Shown: positions 49,349 to 59,287, counted from the stretch's first letter. The stretch is 64,000 nt of DNA from Wenzhouxiangellaceae bacterium (GCA_007695005.1 REEQ01000066.1:1-64000), one strand, 5' to 3'. Notes: generated by a model from the sequence alone, not told the origin. A program made the numbers and translations.

Positions 49349-50527
49349 TCAGACCCGTTCGAAAATGCCGGCGGCGCCCATGCCGGTGCCGATGCACATC
49401 GTCACCATGCCATAGCGCTGCTCGCGGCGCTGCAGGCCGTGAATCAGCTTGGCGGCGAGGATGGCGCCAGTGGCGCCCAGCGGGTGGCCCAGGGCGATCG
49501 CACCGCCCAGCGGGTTGACCTTGGCCGGGTCCAGTTCCACCGTGCGCATCACCGCAAGCGCTTGCGCCGCGAAGGCTTCATTAAGCTCGATCCAGTCCAG
49601 GTCGTCCTTGGCAATGCCGGTCTGCGTGCAGACCTTCGGAATGGCCTCGATCGGACCAATGCCCATGACTTCCGGACGCACGCCGGCGACGGAAAAGCCG
49701 CGGAATACGGCCAGCGGCTTCAGATTCAGTTCCTTGACCACGCGCTCCGAGACCAGGATCAGGGCGGCGGCGCCGTCGGACATCTGCGAGCTGGTGCCGG
49801 CGGTGACGCTGCCCTTGGCATCGAACACGGTTCTGAGCTTGCCCAGGGCTTCGGGCGTGGTGTCGCGGCGCGGGCCTTCGTCGGTGTCGACCACGAACTC
49901 ACGCACCTGGATGGTGCCGTCGGCGCCGGGCACCCGGCTGGTGACGGTGACCGGACGAATCTCGGTGAATTCGCCGCCGTCGATGGCGGCGATCGCCTTC
50001 TGGTGGCTCTGGTAAGCGAACTGGTCCTGGTCCTCGCGGCTGACTTTCCACTCGCTGGCCACCTTTTCGGCGGTAATGCCCATGCCATAGGCAATGGCGA
50101 CATTCTCGTCGGTAAAGGCCTTGGGGTTCATCGCCACCTTGTGGCCCATCATCGGCACCATGGTCATGGTTTCGGTGCCGGCGGCAATCATCACGTCGGC
50201 TTCGCCCAGGCGAATCCGGTCGGCGGCCATGGCAATGGTCTGCAGCCCGGAGGAGCAGAAGCGGTTGACCGTCACGCCCGGCACGTTGTCGGGCAGGCCG
50301 GCCAGCAGCACGCCAATGCGGGCCACGTTCATGCCTTGCTCGGCCTCGGGCATGGCACAGCCGACGATCACGTCTTCGACCCGGGCCGGGTCCAGTTCCG
50401 GTACCTCGGCCAGGGCCGATTTCAGGGCGTGGGCGAGCAGGTCGTCCGGGCGGAAATTGCGAAAGCCACCCTTGAACGCCCGGGCAACGGGGGTTCGGAC
50501 GGCGGCTACGATGTATGCGTCACTCAT
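49349..50527 (-). CDS. fadA: Acetyl-CoA C-acyltransferase (thiolase)
   Basis: VNRFCSSGLQTIAMAADRI; NPLGGAIALGHPLGATGAILAAKLIHGL; CIGTGMGAAGIFE. Confidence 0.94.
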   Translation of the reverse strand: MSDAYIVAAVRTPVARAFKGGFRNFRPDDLLAHALKSALAEVPELDPARVEDVIVGCAMPEAEQGMNVARIGVLLAGLPDNVPGVTVNRFCSSGLQTIAMAADRIRLGEADVMIAAGTETMTMVPMMGHKVAMNPKAFTDENVAIAYGMGITAEKVASEWKVSREDQDQFAYQSHQKAIAAIDGGEFTEIRPVTVTSRVPGADGTIQVREFVVDTDEGPRRDTTPEALGKLRTVFDAKGSVTAGTSSQMSDGAAALILVSERVVKELNLKPLAVFRGFSVAGVRPEVMGIGPIEAIPKVCTQTGIAKDDLDWIELNEAFAAQALAVMRTVELDPAKVNPLGGAIALGHPLGATGAILAAKLIHGLQRREQRYGMVTMCIGTGMGAAGIFERV

Positions 50528-50560
50528 TTTTTCAGGATCCTCGAAAAGTTTGAATTCTTT

Positions 50561-50623
50561 CGGTTTACGGGTTCCGGCAGACGGTTTCCGAAAAAACGGC
50601 CGGAAACCGGTAACCGGAAACCG
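50561..50623. repeat. Intergenic inverted-repeat cluster (CGGTTTCCG / CGGAAACCG) between fadB and fadA
   Basis: CGGTTTCCG 50582-50590; CGGAAACCG 50601-50609 and 50615-50623; CGGTTTACGGGTTCCGG 50561-50577 pairs 14/17 with CCGGAAACCGGTAACCG. Confidence 0.7.
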
Positions 50624-50624
50624 A

Positions 50625-52994
50625 TCAATTCCGCAACGGCTTGCCTGTCTTCAGCATATGCCCGATCCGCTCCTGCGTCTTCGGCATGGCACACAGTTCC
50701 AGGAAGTGCTCGCGCTCCAGGTGGTGCAGCCAGTCTTCGTTGACCGGGGTGCCGCGGTCGATTTCGCCGCCGCAGATCACGGTGGCGATGCGGCTGCCGA
50801 TTTCGAAGTCATGCTCGGAGATGAAGTGGCCTTCGAGCATGTTGACCAGCAACATCTTCAGCGTGGCCACGCCGACATCGCCGGCGGCCGGGATGGTGCG
50901 CCCGGCAAGATCCGGGCGGTAGCCGGCCGCGCTCAGGCCGCGGACCAGGCCGTGGGCCGCATGCAGCAGCTCGTGTTCGTGCATCACGACCAGGTCTTCC
51001 GGCCGCAGGTAACCCATCTCTTTCGCCTCCAGCGCTGAACTCGAGACCTGCCCCATGGCTACCTGCTTGTAACGCTTCTCCAGCAGCGGGAAGGTATCGC
51101 CGGCAGCCGTGTCGGCGTTGATCTGCATCGCCAGGGTGGCCAGGCCGCCGCCGCCGGGCAGCAGGCCGACGCCGGCTTCGACCAGGCCCATGTAGCTTTC
51201 CAGGTGGGCGACGCGACGGCTGGCGTGCATGGCCAGCTCCAGGCCACCGCCCAGGGCAAGACCGCGCACCGCGGCAACCGATGGTACGGCCGCGTAGCGC
51301 AGGCGCAGGTTGACGGCCTGGAAGCCGCTGACCAGGGCGCGAACGCTGTCGAAATCACCGCGCTGAATGGCTTCGGCTGCGGCTTTCAGGTTGGCACCGG
51401 CGGAGAAGGGGCCCTGCGGCTGCCAGATCACCAGGCCGTCGAAGCCGGCCTCGGCCTTGTCCAGGGCAGCGTTCAGGCCGTCGACGACGCCGTTGTCGAT
51501 CACGCCCATCTTGGTCTTCAGGCTGGCGATCAGGACATCATCGTGCAGGGTCCAGAGTCTGATGGCATCGGTCTCAAAGACGGTCTGGCCGTCATGGCTG
51601 GCCTCGCCGAACAGGCGCACCGGCTGGTACTGGCGCTGGTAGACGGCCAGGTCCGGGCGCGGGCTGACTTCGTTGGTGGCACCTGAATAGGAACCGCCCG
51701 GGCCGTGCACGCCCTCGACATCGCCGACCCATTTCGGCAGGACCACATCGACCTCGGCCTTGCCGGACTCGACATCGTCCTCGATCAGGCAGGCCACCTT
51801 GCGCCAGCCGGCGGCCTGCCACTGTTCGAACGGGCCCATCTTCCAGCCGTAGCCCCAGCGCATCGCCAGGTCGATCTCGCGGGCTGATTCGGCGATCGCC
51901 GCCAGGTGGTGGGCGCAATAGTGGAACAGGTCGCGGTGGATGGCCCACAGGAACTCGGTTTCCGGATACTCGCACTTGGCCAGCTCGGCCAGCTTTTCGC
52001 CCGGATCCTTGATTGCCAGCACCGCCTTGACCTCGTCGCGGACACTGTAGTCGGTGCTGCGGTAATCGCCGGTCTCGGGATCGAAAACCTTGATCTCACG
52101 CCCTTCCTTGCGGAATACGCCGGCCCCGGCCTTCTGGCCCAGGGCGCCGGCCTCAACCAGCTTCGCCAGCCACTCGGGTGCCTTGAACAGGTGGTGCCAG
52201 GGGTCGTCGGCGAGCTTGGCGTCCATGGTCTTGATGACGTTGGCCATGGTGTCCAGGCCGACCACGTCGGCCAAGCGGAAGGTCGCTGACTTCGGCCGCC
52301 CGATTGCAGGCCCGGTCAGGGCATCGACGGTATCGAAGCCCAGCCCCAGGCGCTGGGCATGGTGCATGGTCGACCACATCGTGAACACGCCCACCCGGTT
52401 GGCGATGAAGTTGGCCGTATCGCGGCAGCGGACCACGCCCTTGCCCAGGTTTTTGGTGAGGAAGTCTTCGAGCAGATCCATGACCGCGCCGTCGGTGCCC
52501 TCATGCGGGATCAGTTCGACCAAGTGCATGTAGCGCGGCGGATTGAAGAAGTGCACCCCGCAGAAGCGGGATTTCAGCGCATCGGGCACGACGCCGGCCA
52601 GCTCGTTGATCGACAGGCCGGAGGTGTTGGTGACGAAAAAGGCATCGGCATGGATGTGCGGGCCGATCTTTTCATACAGCGATTTCTTGATATCCATCCG
52701 CTCGACGATGGCTTCGATGATGAAGTCGCACTGGGCAAGCTGCTCCAGGTCATCATCGAAGTTGCGCGCGGTAATGAACTGGGCCAGGTCCTTGCCGGCC
52801 AGCGGCGCGGGCTTGAGCTTGAGCAGGTTCTGAATGCCGCCTGCGGCGATCTTGCTGCGCTGCTTGTCGTCGCTGGGCAGATCATAGAGATCAACGGGAA
52901 TGCCGGCGGCGGTCAGGTGGGCGGCAATCTGCGCCCCCATCACCCCGGAACCGAGCACAGCGGCACGGCGTACACGAAGTTTCTGGTCAGTCAT
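50625..52994 (-). CDS. fadB: 3-hydroxyacyl-CoA dehydrogenase / enoyl-CoA hydratase
   Basis: RRAAVLGSGVMGAQIAAHLTAAGIPVDLYD; CGVHFFNPPRYMHLVELI; C-terminal crotonase GLALGGGLELAMHASRRVAHLESYMGLVEAGVGLLPGGGG. Confidence 0.93.
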   Translation of the reverse strand: MTDQKLRVRRAAVLGSGVMGAQIAAHLTAAGIPVDLYDLPSDDKQRSKIAAGGIQNLLKLKPAPLAGKDLAQFITARNFDDDLEQLAQCDFIIEAIVERMDIKKSLYEKIGPHIHADAFFVTNTSGLSINELAGVVPDALKSRFCGVHFFNPPRYMHLVELIPHEGTDGAVMDLLEDFLTKNLGKGVVRCRDTANFIANRVGVFTMWSTMHHAQRLGLGFDTVDALTGPAIGRPKSATFRLADVVGLDTMANVIKTMDAKLADDPWHHLFKAPEWLAKLVEAGALGQKAGAGVFRKEGREIKVFDPETGDYRSTDYSVRDEVKAVLAIKDPGEKLAELAKCEYPETEFLWAIHRDLFHYCAHHLAAIAESAREIDLAMRWGYGWKMGPFEQWQAAGWRKVACLIEDDVESGKAEVDVVLPKWVGDVEGVHGPGGSYSGATNEVSPRPDLAVYQRQYQPVRLFGEASHDGQTVFETDAIRLWTLHDDVLIASLKTKMGVIDNGVVDGLNAALDKAEAGFDGLVIWQPQGPFSAGANLKAAAEAIQRGDFDSVRALVSGFQAVNLRLRYAAVPSVAAVRGLALGGGLELAMHASRRVAHLESYMGLVEAGVGLLPGGGGLATLAMQINADTAAGDTFPLLEKRYKQVAMGQVSSSALEAKEMGYLRPEDLVVMHEHELLHAAHGLVRGLSAAGYRPDLAGRTIPAAGDVGVATLKMLLVNMLEGHFISEHDFEIGSRIATVICGGEIDRGTPVNEDWLHHLEREHFLELCAMPKTQERIGHMLKTGKPLRN

Positions 52995-53036
52995 GAATCA
53001 TCCTTGGTTTTCATCGGAATCGGTTAAATGCTCTCT

Positions 53037-53218
53037 CGCGCAGAGGCGCCAAGAAAATCTTTTTGAATGAAGACTTTTCCTTCCGTTGCGCGTCTGCGTC
53101 TCTCATCAAGCAGATCAATCACGTATTGTTTTGAAAAAATCCCACCGCAAAGACGCCAGGTTCACGAAGAAAAAATACCTTCGCTTTCCTACCTTCGCGT
53201 TCTTCGCGTCTTCGCGGT
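53037..53218. repeat. Two adjacent related inverted-repeat elements between fadE and fadB
   Basis: CGCAGAGGCGC (53039-53049)/GCGCGTCTGCG (53088-53098) and ACCGCAAAGACGC (53144-53156)/GCGTCTTCGCGGT (53206-53218); inner cttcgcgt repeats. Confidence 0.75.
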
Positions 53219-53228
53219 TGGTTGTCTT

Positions 53229-55673
53229 TTAGCTAGCCTCGGCCAGGACCGGGCGCTGTGGTTCGCTGCTGTTGGCGAGTTCCTCGGGGGTAAACTCGTC
53301 GACGGCGATCACCCGGGCGCTCAGTTCCTGCGCGCGGATCAGGTCGGCGGCTTGCTCCTCGCTGATCACGCCGGCTTCGACCGCCTTGCGGGTCAGGGTG
53401 TTGACGTTGGTTGGGCTGGGTACGGCCTTGAGCGCATTGCGGATGGCATGTTCGGCCGGCTCGGCCTTGAGGACGGCATCGAAGGCCTTCAGTACGATGC
53501 CGGTGCCGTCTTCTTCCTGTGACATGAAGCAGCCGGCAATCAGGCGCTCGCGAGTTGGCGATTTTTCCAGCAGCAGGCGGGCAATCTTGTGCCCGGTGCG
53601 GTCGTCAGACTTGTTGTGCACGCGGCCCCAGGGGAAGCAGACAACGCGCAGTACACGGCCCAGGGCCCGGATCGGGAAGTTACGGTACACGCCGTGCAGG
53701 GCCTCTTCAACCTGGTGCAGGCTGTCCTCGACCGAGAACTTGACCAGCGGCAGGTCTGCGGCCGGCCGGCCGTCATCTTCCCAGCGGCGCAGGATGCTGG
53801 AGGCCATGTACAGGTGGGCCAGGGCATCGGCGAAACGCCCAGACAGCTTTTCGGCAAACTTGAACCTGCCACCCAGGATCAGCAGAGCGAGGTCGGCAGT
53901 CAGGGTGAAGGCCGAGCTCAAGCGGTTGACGCGACGGTAGTAGCGGGCGGTTGGGCCGGACACCGGGCTTGCGCTCAGGCCGCCGCCGGTCAGACCAAGC
54001 AGGGGGGTGCGCACAGTGTTGGAGATCAGGAAGCCGACATGGCCCCAGAGCGCGGCATCAAAGGCCTTCAGGTCATTGTCCTGCGCGGCCAGCATTTCCT
54101 TCAGCAGGTAGGGGTGGCAGCGGATCGCGCCCTGGCCGAACACGATCATCGAGCGGGTCAGGATGTTGGCACCTTCCACCGTAATCGACACTGGCAGGGC
54201 CTGGTAGCCCAGCGACAGATAGTTGCCCGGACCCTCGACCACGGCCTTGCCGCCATGCACGTCCATGGCGTCGTTGACTACCCGCCGGTTGGCTTCGGTC
54301 AAGTAGGCCTTGAGAATGGCTGACAGTACCACCGGCTTGTGGCCGGCATCGAGTGCGGCCAGGGTCAGCTTGTGGGCCGCTTCCATCCGGTAGGCTTCGG
54401 CGCCGATCCGGGCCAGCGGCTCTTCGATGCCTTCGAAATAGCCAATCGGCTGCTTGAACTGGTAGCGAATTCGCGCATAGGCGCCGGTCATCGCCGAGCA
54501 GGCCTTGCCGCCAGCCACACCCTGGGCGGGCAGGGAAATGGCCCGACCGGCAGCCAGGCAGTGCATCAGCATGCGCCAGCCCTGGCCAATGCGCTCCTTG
54601 CCACCGATTACCCAGTCCATGGGAATGAATACATCCTTGCCGCGGGTCGGGCCGTTCATGAACAGCGAGCCGCCGGGCAGGTGCCGGTTGCCGATTTCCA
54701 CGCCCGGCGTGGATGTCGGGATCAGGGCGCAGGTAATGCCCAGATGCTCCTTGTCGCCCAGCAGGCCCTCGGGATCGCGGGTCTTGAAGGCCAGTCCGAG
54801 TACGGTCGCCACCGGCGCCAGGGTGATATAGCGCTTGTCCCAGGTCACGCGCAGGCCGAGAACTTCCTTGCCATCGACGACTTTCTTGCAGACCACGCCT
54901 TCATCGGGCATGGAAGCAGCGTCGGAACCGGCCTGGGGTGAGGTCAGGGCAAAGCACGGAATCTCCTCGCCGCGAGCCAGTCGAGGCAGGTAGTGGTTTT
55001 TCTGATCGTCCGTGCCGAAGTGCATCAAAAGCTCGCCGGGGCCGAGCGAGTTCGGCACCATCACCGACACGGCCGCCGTCAGGCTGCGGGTGGAAATCTT
55101 GGTCACGGCGGCTGCATTGCCCTGGGCCGAAAATTCCAGCCCGCCGTACTGCTTCGGAATGATCATGCTCAAGAAGCGCTTGTCGCGGATGAACTGCCAG
55201 ACTTCCGGCGGCAGATCCTTCAGTTCGCGGTTGATCTTCCAGTCATCGAGCATCTTGCACAGCTCTTCAACCGGGCCATCAACAAAGGCCTGTTCTTCTG
55301 CGCTCAAGGCAGGCGCAGGCTGATCGAACAACACCTTCCAGTTCGGCTTGCCGCTGAACAGCTCGGCATCCCACCACACCGTGCCAGCATCCAGCGCTTC
55401 CTTTTCGGTGGCAGACATGGCCGGCAGCACGCCCTTGAACCAGTTGAACAGAGGTTTCGAGAGCACCGAGCGACGTAGCGGCGTGACGGTAAAGAACAGC
55501 AAAACGGCGGTGGCGGCCAGTAGTACCAGGTCAAGCTGCCACGCCGATGGCAGCCAGAACAAGGCAGCGCAGCTCAAGCCGGCGGACAGCAAGGTGGCCA
55601 GCCACAGGGGTGCCCTGAACCAGGCCAGAGTGAGCAGGCCGAGGACGAGAACGACAAGAACGGTGAGCGTCAT
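53229..55673 (-). CDS. fadE: Acyl-CoA dehydrogenase, FadE type (membrane-anchored)
   Basis: N-term TM, EEIPCFALTSPQAGSDAASMPDEGVV, KRYITLAPVATVLGLAFKTRDPEGLLG; DUF1974-like C-term. Confidence 0.95.
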   Translation of the reverse strand: MTLTVLVVLVLGLLTLAWFRAPLWLATLLSAGLSCAALFWLPSAWQLDLVLLAATAVLLFFTVTPLRRSVLSKPLFNWFKGVLPAMSATEKEALDAGTVWWDAELFSGKPNWKVLFDQPAPALSAEEQAFVDGPVEELCKMLDDWKINRELKDLPPEVWQFIRDKRFLSMIIPKQYGGLEFSAQGNAAAVTKISTRSLTAAVSVMVPNSLGPGELLMHFGTDDQKNHYLPRLARGEEIPCFALTSPQAGSDAASMPDEGVVCKKVVDGKEVLGLRVTWDKRYITLAPVATVLGLAFKTRDPEGLLGDKEHLGITCALIPTSTPGVEIGNRHLPGGSLFMNGPTRGKDVFIPMDWVIGGKERIGQGWRMLMHCLAAGRAISLPAQGVAGGKACSAMTGAYARIRYQFKQPIGYFEGIEEPLARIGAEAYRMEAAHKLTLAALDAGHKPVVLSAILKAYLTEANRRVVNDAMDVHGGKAVVEGPGNYLSLGYQALPVSITVEGANILTRSMIVFGQGAIRCHPYLLKEMLAAQDNDLKAFDAALWGHVGFLISNTVRTPLLGLTGGGLSASPVSGPTARYYRRVNRLSSAFTLTADLALLILGGRFKFAEKLSGRFADALAHLYMASSILRRWEDDGRPAADLPLVKFSVEDSLHQVEEALHGVYRNFPIRALGRVLRVVCFPWGRVHNKSDDRTGHKIARLLLEKSPTRERLIAGCFMSQEEDGTGIVLKAFDAVLKAEPAEHAIRNALKAVPSPTNVNTLTRKAVEAGVISEEQAADLIRAQELSARVIAVDEFTPEELANSSEPQRPVLAEAS

Positions 55674-56314
55674 GGGTGGATCTCCAGGGTGCGAACAGCA
55701 CCAGGCTTGGTGCGGGAAGAAATGGCCTTGCGCAGGCCGGCAGCGGCGAAACGGACCAGATCAGCAGCGATCTCGCGGCCGTCGCTGACTTCGCATTCGG
55801 CCATCGTGTAAGTCAATGCGCCAACAATGAAATCCAGCTGCCGGCGCAGGTCGCGCTCGTGCAGACCGGGCAGGGCTTCGGCGATGGCACGGGCGAAGCG
55901 CTGCATGACATGAGCGTACTCGGCGCTGAGCGCCCTGTGCAGCTGCTCATCCCGGTCAGCCAGCGCCCGCATCAAGATGCGCATGAAGCGATGGCCGGCA
56001 TCAGCGCTGCCGTGAGTAAAAGCCAATGCGGGTACTACGAAAGCCTCCAGCACCGCTTCCAGCTGCGGCGGCTTGCCTTGCGCCAGTGCCTGTTCCAGCT
56101 GGACCAGGCGGGCCCGGTTCAGGGCATCCAGTCGGCGCCGGAAGACCGCCAGTATCAGCGCCTGCTTGGAGCCAAAGTGATAGTTGACGGCCGCCAGGTT
56201 GACCTCGGCAGCCTGGGTAATCTGCCGCAACGAGGTCGCGTGGAAGCCCTCTTCAGCAAACAGCTGTTCAGCGCTGTCCAGAATGCGATCGCAGGTTGAA
56301 GTGGCCTGATTCAA
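55670..56314 (-). CDS. TetR-family regulator, PsrA-like
   Basis: CDRILDSAEQLFAEEGFHATSLRQITQAAEVNLAAVNYHFGSKQALI; 4-bp overlap with fadE. Confidence 0.88.
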   Translation of the reverse strand: MNQATSTCDRILDSAEQLFAEEGFHATSLRQITQAAEVNLAAVNYHFGSKQALILAVFRRRLDALNRARLVQLEQALAQGKPPQLEAVLEAFVVPALAFTHGSADAGHRFMRILMRALADRDEQLHRALSAEYAHVMQRFARAIAEALPGLHERDLRRQLDFIVGALTYTMAECEVSDGREIAADLVRFAAAGLRKAISSRTKPGAVRTLEIHP

Positions 56315-56329
56315 ATCAAACGTTCGATT

Positions 56330-56343
56330 GAAACGAGTGTTTG
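56330..56343 (-). promoter_or_regulatory. PsrA-type operator GAAAC-N4-GTTTG upstream of TetR/fadE
   Basis: GAAACGAGTGTTTG; matches PsrA consensus (G/C)AAAC(N2-4)GTTT(G/C). Confidence 0.65.
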
Positions 56344-56409
56344 AATGTTAGCACCATACGGTACCGAATGCAATCAGGTTCCCGCCTGCCGATGGGCATC
56401 AGCAGGCAC

Positions 56410-56928
56410 TCATGGCTGGCAGTCGAGGCCGACTTCCTCCCGGCTTACCCGCGGCCGCCCGGGATTGGAAACGATGACCGAGTTCGGCGTGCCGCGGCCG
56501 TTTTTACTGCAGACCCGGATGGTCAGATTGGTGCCGTAGGCGCCGCCCATCGGCTGGAAGCGAACCCGATAGCGCCCGCCGGAGTGCATCAACATGCGTG
56601 GATCGGGCTGCACCACGCGCAGCAGGTCAGATTCGCCGGCAGGTTGACCGCTGCGTTCGGCGTCGACAAATACAATGAAGCCCTGGTCCCAGCGATTGCC
56701 TGAGCAGCGCAGTCCATTGGGGCTGGGGCAGGCTGACACGAAGGTGGCGCGGGTCACTGCTTCATTGCGCGCATAGTTCAGATGGGTGACGAGCTGGTTC
56801 GATGCGTTGATGATTCTTTGCTGCTCGATGAAACCCTGCATGCCGGGCGCCGCAATGCTGCTCAATATCGCCAGTATCGACAGCCCGATGATCAGTTCGA
56901 TCAGACTCCAGCCGCTCTGTGCTTTCAT
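56410..56928 (-). CDS. GspH/FimT-family type IV pseudopilin
   Basis: MKAQSGWSLIELIIGLSILAILSSIAAPGMQGFIEQQRI N-methylation motif; ARNEAVTRATFVSACPSPNGLRC. Confidence 0.9.
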   Translation of the reverse strand: MKAQSGWSLIELIIGLSILAILSSIAAPGMQGFIEQQRIINASNQLVTHLNYARNEAVTRATFVSACPSPNGLRCSGNRWDQGFIVFVDAERSGQPAGESDLLRVVQPDPRMLMHSGGRYRVRFQPMGGAYGTNLTIRVCSKNGRGTPNSVIVSNPGRPRVSREEVGLDCQP

Positions 56929-57104
56929 GAATTCCCTCCAGTTCGGACAAGTGACAGGTGCTGCCAGTATGGAAACCGGGGGCGGCGGCTTGCATCGGGC
57001 GGCTTGCCCGTCAGAGCGTGAGAAAATGACCATGGCAGCGCTGGGAAAAGAGTGGGTTCACGATCAGTTCACCGCGGCGGCATGTAATACTGAGCGCCGT
57101 TTCC

Positions 57105-58034
57105 ATGGAGCTATGCATGTCCGCCTCGCGCAGCTTGACCGCCTGGTTCAGGACTGATACCGAACTACCCGATGGCGCCGATGACAAGCGCGTCGACTGG
57201 CTCAGGATCCTGCCGTTCATCGGCTTGCATCTGGCTTGTCTTGCCGTCTTTCTGGTCGGCTGGTCATGGACCGCCCTGGTCGTGTTTGCGCTCAGCTATC
57301 TGGTGCGAATGTTCGCGATCACGGCCTTCTACCATCGCTACTTCGCCCATCGCAGCTTTCGGGTATCGCGGCCGGTGCAGTTTGTTTTTGCCGTGATCGG
57401 CGCCAGCGCCACCCAGCGCGGACCGCTATGGTGGGCAGCGCATCATCGCCATCACCACAAGGTTGCCGACCGCCCGGAAGACCCGCACGCCCCCCGGCAT
57501 GGTTTCCTCTGGTCGCACATGGGCTGGTTTCTCAGCCGCCGCCATTTCGCCACCGACCACAGCCAGATTCCTGACCTGCAGCGCTACCCGGAGCTGCGCT
57601 GGCTGGATCGCTTCGACCTGCTGGTGCCGGTTGTTTTTGCTGCGGCCCTGTACGGGCTTGGTGCGTTGCTTGAGCGGTTTGCACCGGGCTTGGGCACCAA
57701 TGGGTGGCAGCTCCTGGTCTGGGGCTATTTTCTTGCGACGGTGGTTTTGATCCACGTGACCCTGACGATCAACTCGCTGGCCCACGTCTGGGGGCGGCGG
57801 CGCTACGCCACCCGTGACGACAGCCGCAATAACTGGTTTCTCGCCTTGCTGACTCTGGGCGAAGGCTGGCACAACAACCATCATCATTTCCCCGGTTCAG
57901 CACGTCAGGGTTTCTACTGGTGGGAGATCGACATCAGCTTCTACGTGCTTAAATTGATGAGCTGGGTCGGGCTGGTCCATGATCTCAAGGCGGTGCCAGC
58001 GGCGATCCGCGACTCGCGCCGGATCTCGCGATGA
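57105..58034 (+). CDS. Acyl-CoA desaturase (membrane di-iron)
   Basis: Histidine boxes HRYFAH, HHRHHH, GEGWHNNHHHF. Confidence 0.92.
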   Translation: MELCMSASRSLTAWFRTDTELPDGADDKRVDWLRILPFIGLHLACLAVFLVGWSWTALVVFALSYLVRMFAITAFYHRYFAHRSFRVSRPVQFVFAVIGASATQRGPLWWAAHHRHHHKVADRPEDPHAPRHGFLWSHMGWFLSRRHFATDHSQIPDLQRYPELRWLDRFDLLVPVVFAAALYGLGALLERFAPGLGTNGWQLLVWGYFLATVVLIHVTLTINSLAHVWGRRRYATRDDSRNNWFLALLTLGEGWHNNHHHFPGSARQGFYWWEIDISFYVLKLMSWVGLVHDLKAVPAAIRDSRRISR

Positions 58035-59287
58035 AACTGGCCGTGGTTGGTGGCGGGGTGTCGGGCCTGTATGCGGCCTGGCACCTGTCGAAGCAGCATG
58101 AGGTCATTGTGCTTGAAGCCGATCGTCGACTGGGCGGTCATGCCGACACCCACCAGGTGCAGGAGCAAGGTCGCACTATCGCTGTCGACAGCGGCTTTAT
58201 TGTCTTCAACGAAGTGCATTACCCGCTGTTTGCGGCCTGGTTGCAGGCCCTGGGGATCAGTTGGCACGACTCGGACATGAGCTTCTCCGTCTCCGACAGC
58301 GCCAGCGGGCTCGAATACAACGCCACCAATCTCGACCGCTTGTTCTGCCAGCGACGAAACTTGCTGCGGCCCCGCTTCCTGGGCCTGGTTCGAGACATGG
58401 TCCGCTTCTACCGCCAGGCGCCGGACCTGCTGACTGCGGTCGACGAGCATCAGACCCTGGCGCAATGGTTGTCGGGCAGCGGTCTTGGCCGCAGTTTCGC
58501 CGAGTTGCACCTGCTGCCCATGGCGTCGGCCCTGTGGTCGGCGCCCATGGGCCAGGTCGGCGAGTTTCCCATGCGACATTTGCTGGCCTTCATGGACAAT
58601 CACGGCATGCTGACGCTGGGCAAGCGACCGCCCTGGCGCACGGTCAACGGCGGCAGTGCTCGCTATGTCGAAGCTGCGGCCAGGACAATTGGGCGCATCG
58701 AAACAGCAACGCCGGTTCGATCGATCCGGCGCCTGCCGGATCGTGTCGAGGTCGTCACAGACCAGGATGCGCTGGTGGTCGATGGCGTGATCCTGGCCTG
58801 TCACTCCGACCAGGCTTTGGCCCTGCTTGCCGACCCGAACCGTGCCGAGCGCGAAGTGCTGGGCGCGATTGCCTATCAGCCCAACGAGGTTGCCCTGCAC
58901 ACAGACACCCGCGTCTTGCCCCGCCATCCTCGGGCCTGGGCGGCCTGGAACGTGCGCCGTGACCGACATGACAGGGAGCGCTGCCGGGTGTCTTATTACA
59001 TGAACAGCCTGCAAAAACTTGACTGCGCCCGGGACTATATCGTCTCGCTGAACCAGACCGAGCTGATCGACCCGGCCCGGATCATAGCCACGCGCAGCTA
59101 CCAGCATCCTGTTTTTACCACCGCAGCAGTCCGGGCACAACAGCGTTGGGATGAGATCAACGGGCCCCAACGGACCTGGTATTGCGGTGCCTGGTGGGGC
59201 TGGGGTTTTCATGAAGACGGTGTCCGCAGCGCGCGTCGCGTGGTTGACGCCATCGAGGCGGCCGATCGACGGGCGCTGGCCGCGTGA
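58031..59287 (+). CDS. FAD-dependent amine-oxidase-like oxidoreductase (COG2907-type)
   Basis: MKLAVVGGGVSGLYAAWHLSKQHEVIVLEADRRLGGHADTHQV; TWYCGAWWGWGFHEDGVRSA. Confidence 0.9.
   Translation: MKLAVVGGGVSGLYAAWHLSKQHEVIVLEADRRLGGHADTHQVQEQGRTIAVDSGFIVFNEVHYPLFAAWLQALGISWHDSDMSFSVSDSASGLEYNATNLDRLFCQRRNLLRPRFLGLVRDMVRFYRQAPDLLTAVDEHQTLAQWLSGSGLGRSFAELHLLPMASALWSAPMGQVGEFPMRHLLAFMDNHGMLTLGKRPPWRTVNGGSARYVEAAARTIGRIETATPVRSIRRLPDRVEVVTDQDALVVDGVILACHSDQALALLADPNRAEREVLGAIAYQPNEVALHTDTRVLPRHPRAWAAWNVRRDRHDRERCRVSYYMNSLQKLDCARDYIVSLNQTELIDPARIIATRSYQHPVFTTAAVRAQQRWDEINGPQRTWYCGAWWGWGFHEDGVRSARRVVDAIEAADRRALAA

Noticed and set aside
49340-50743. 467-aa plus-strand ORF antisense to fadA
   Set aside because: Thiolase on the minus strand is clear; His/Gly-rich antisense translation is typical of high-GC artefact.
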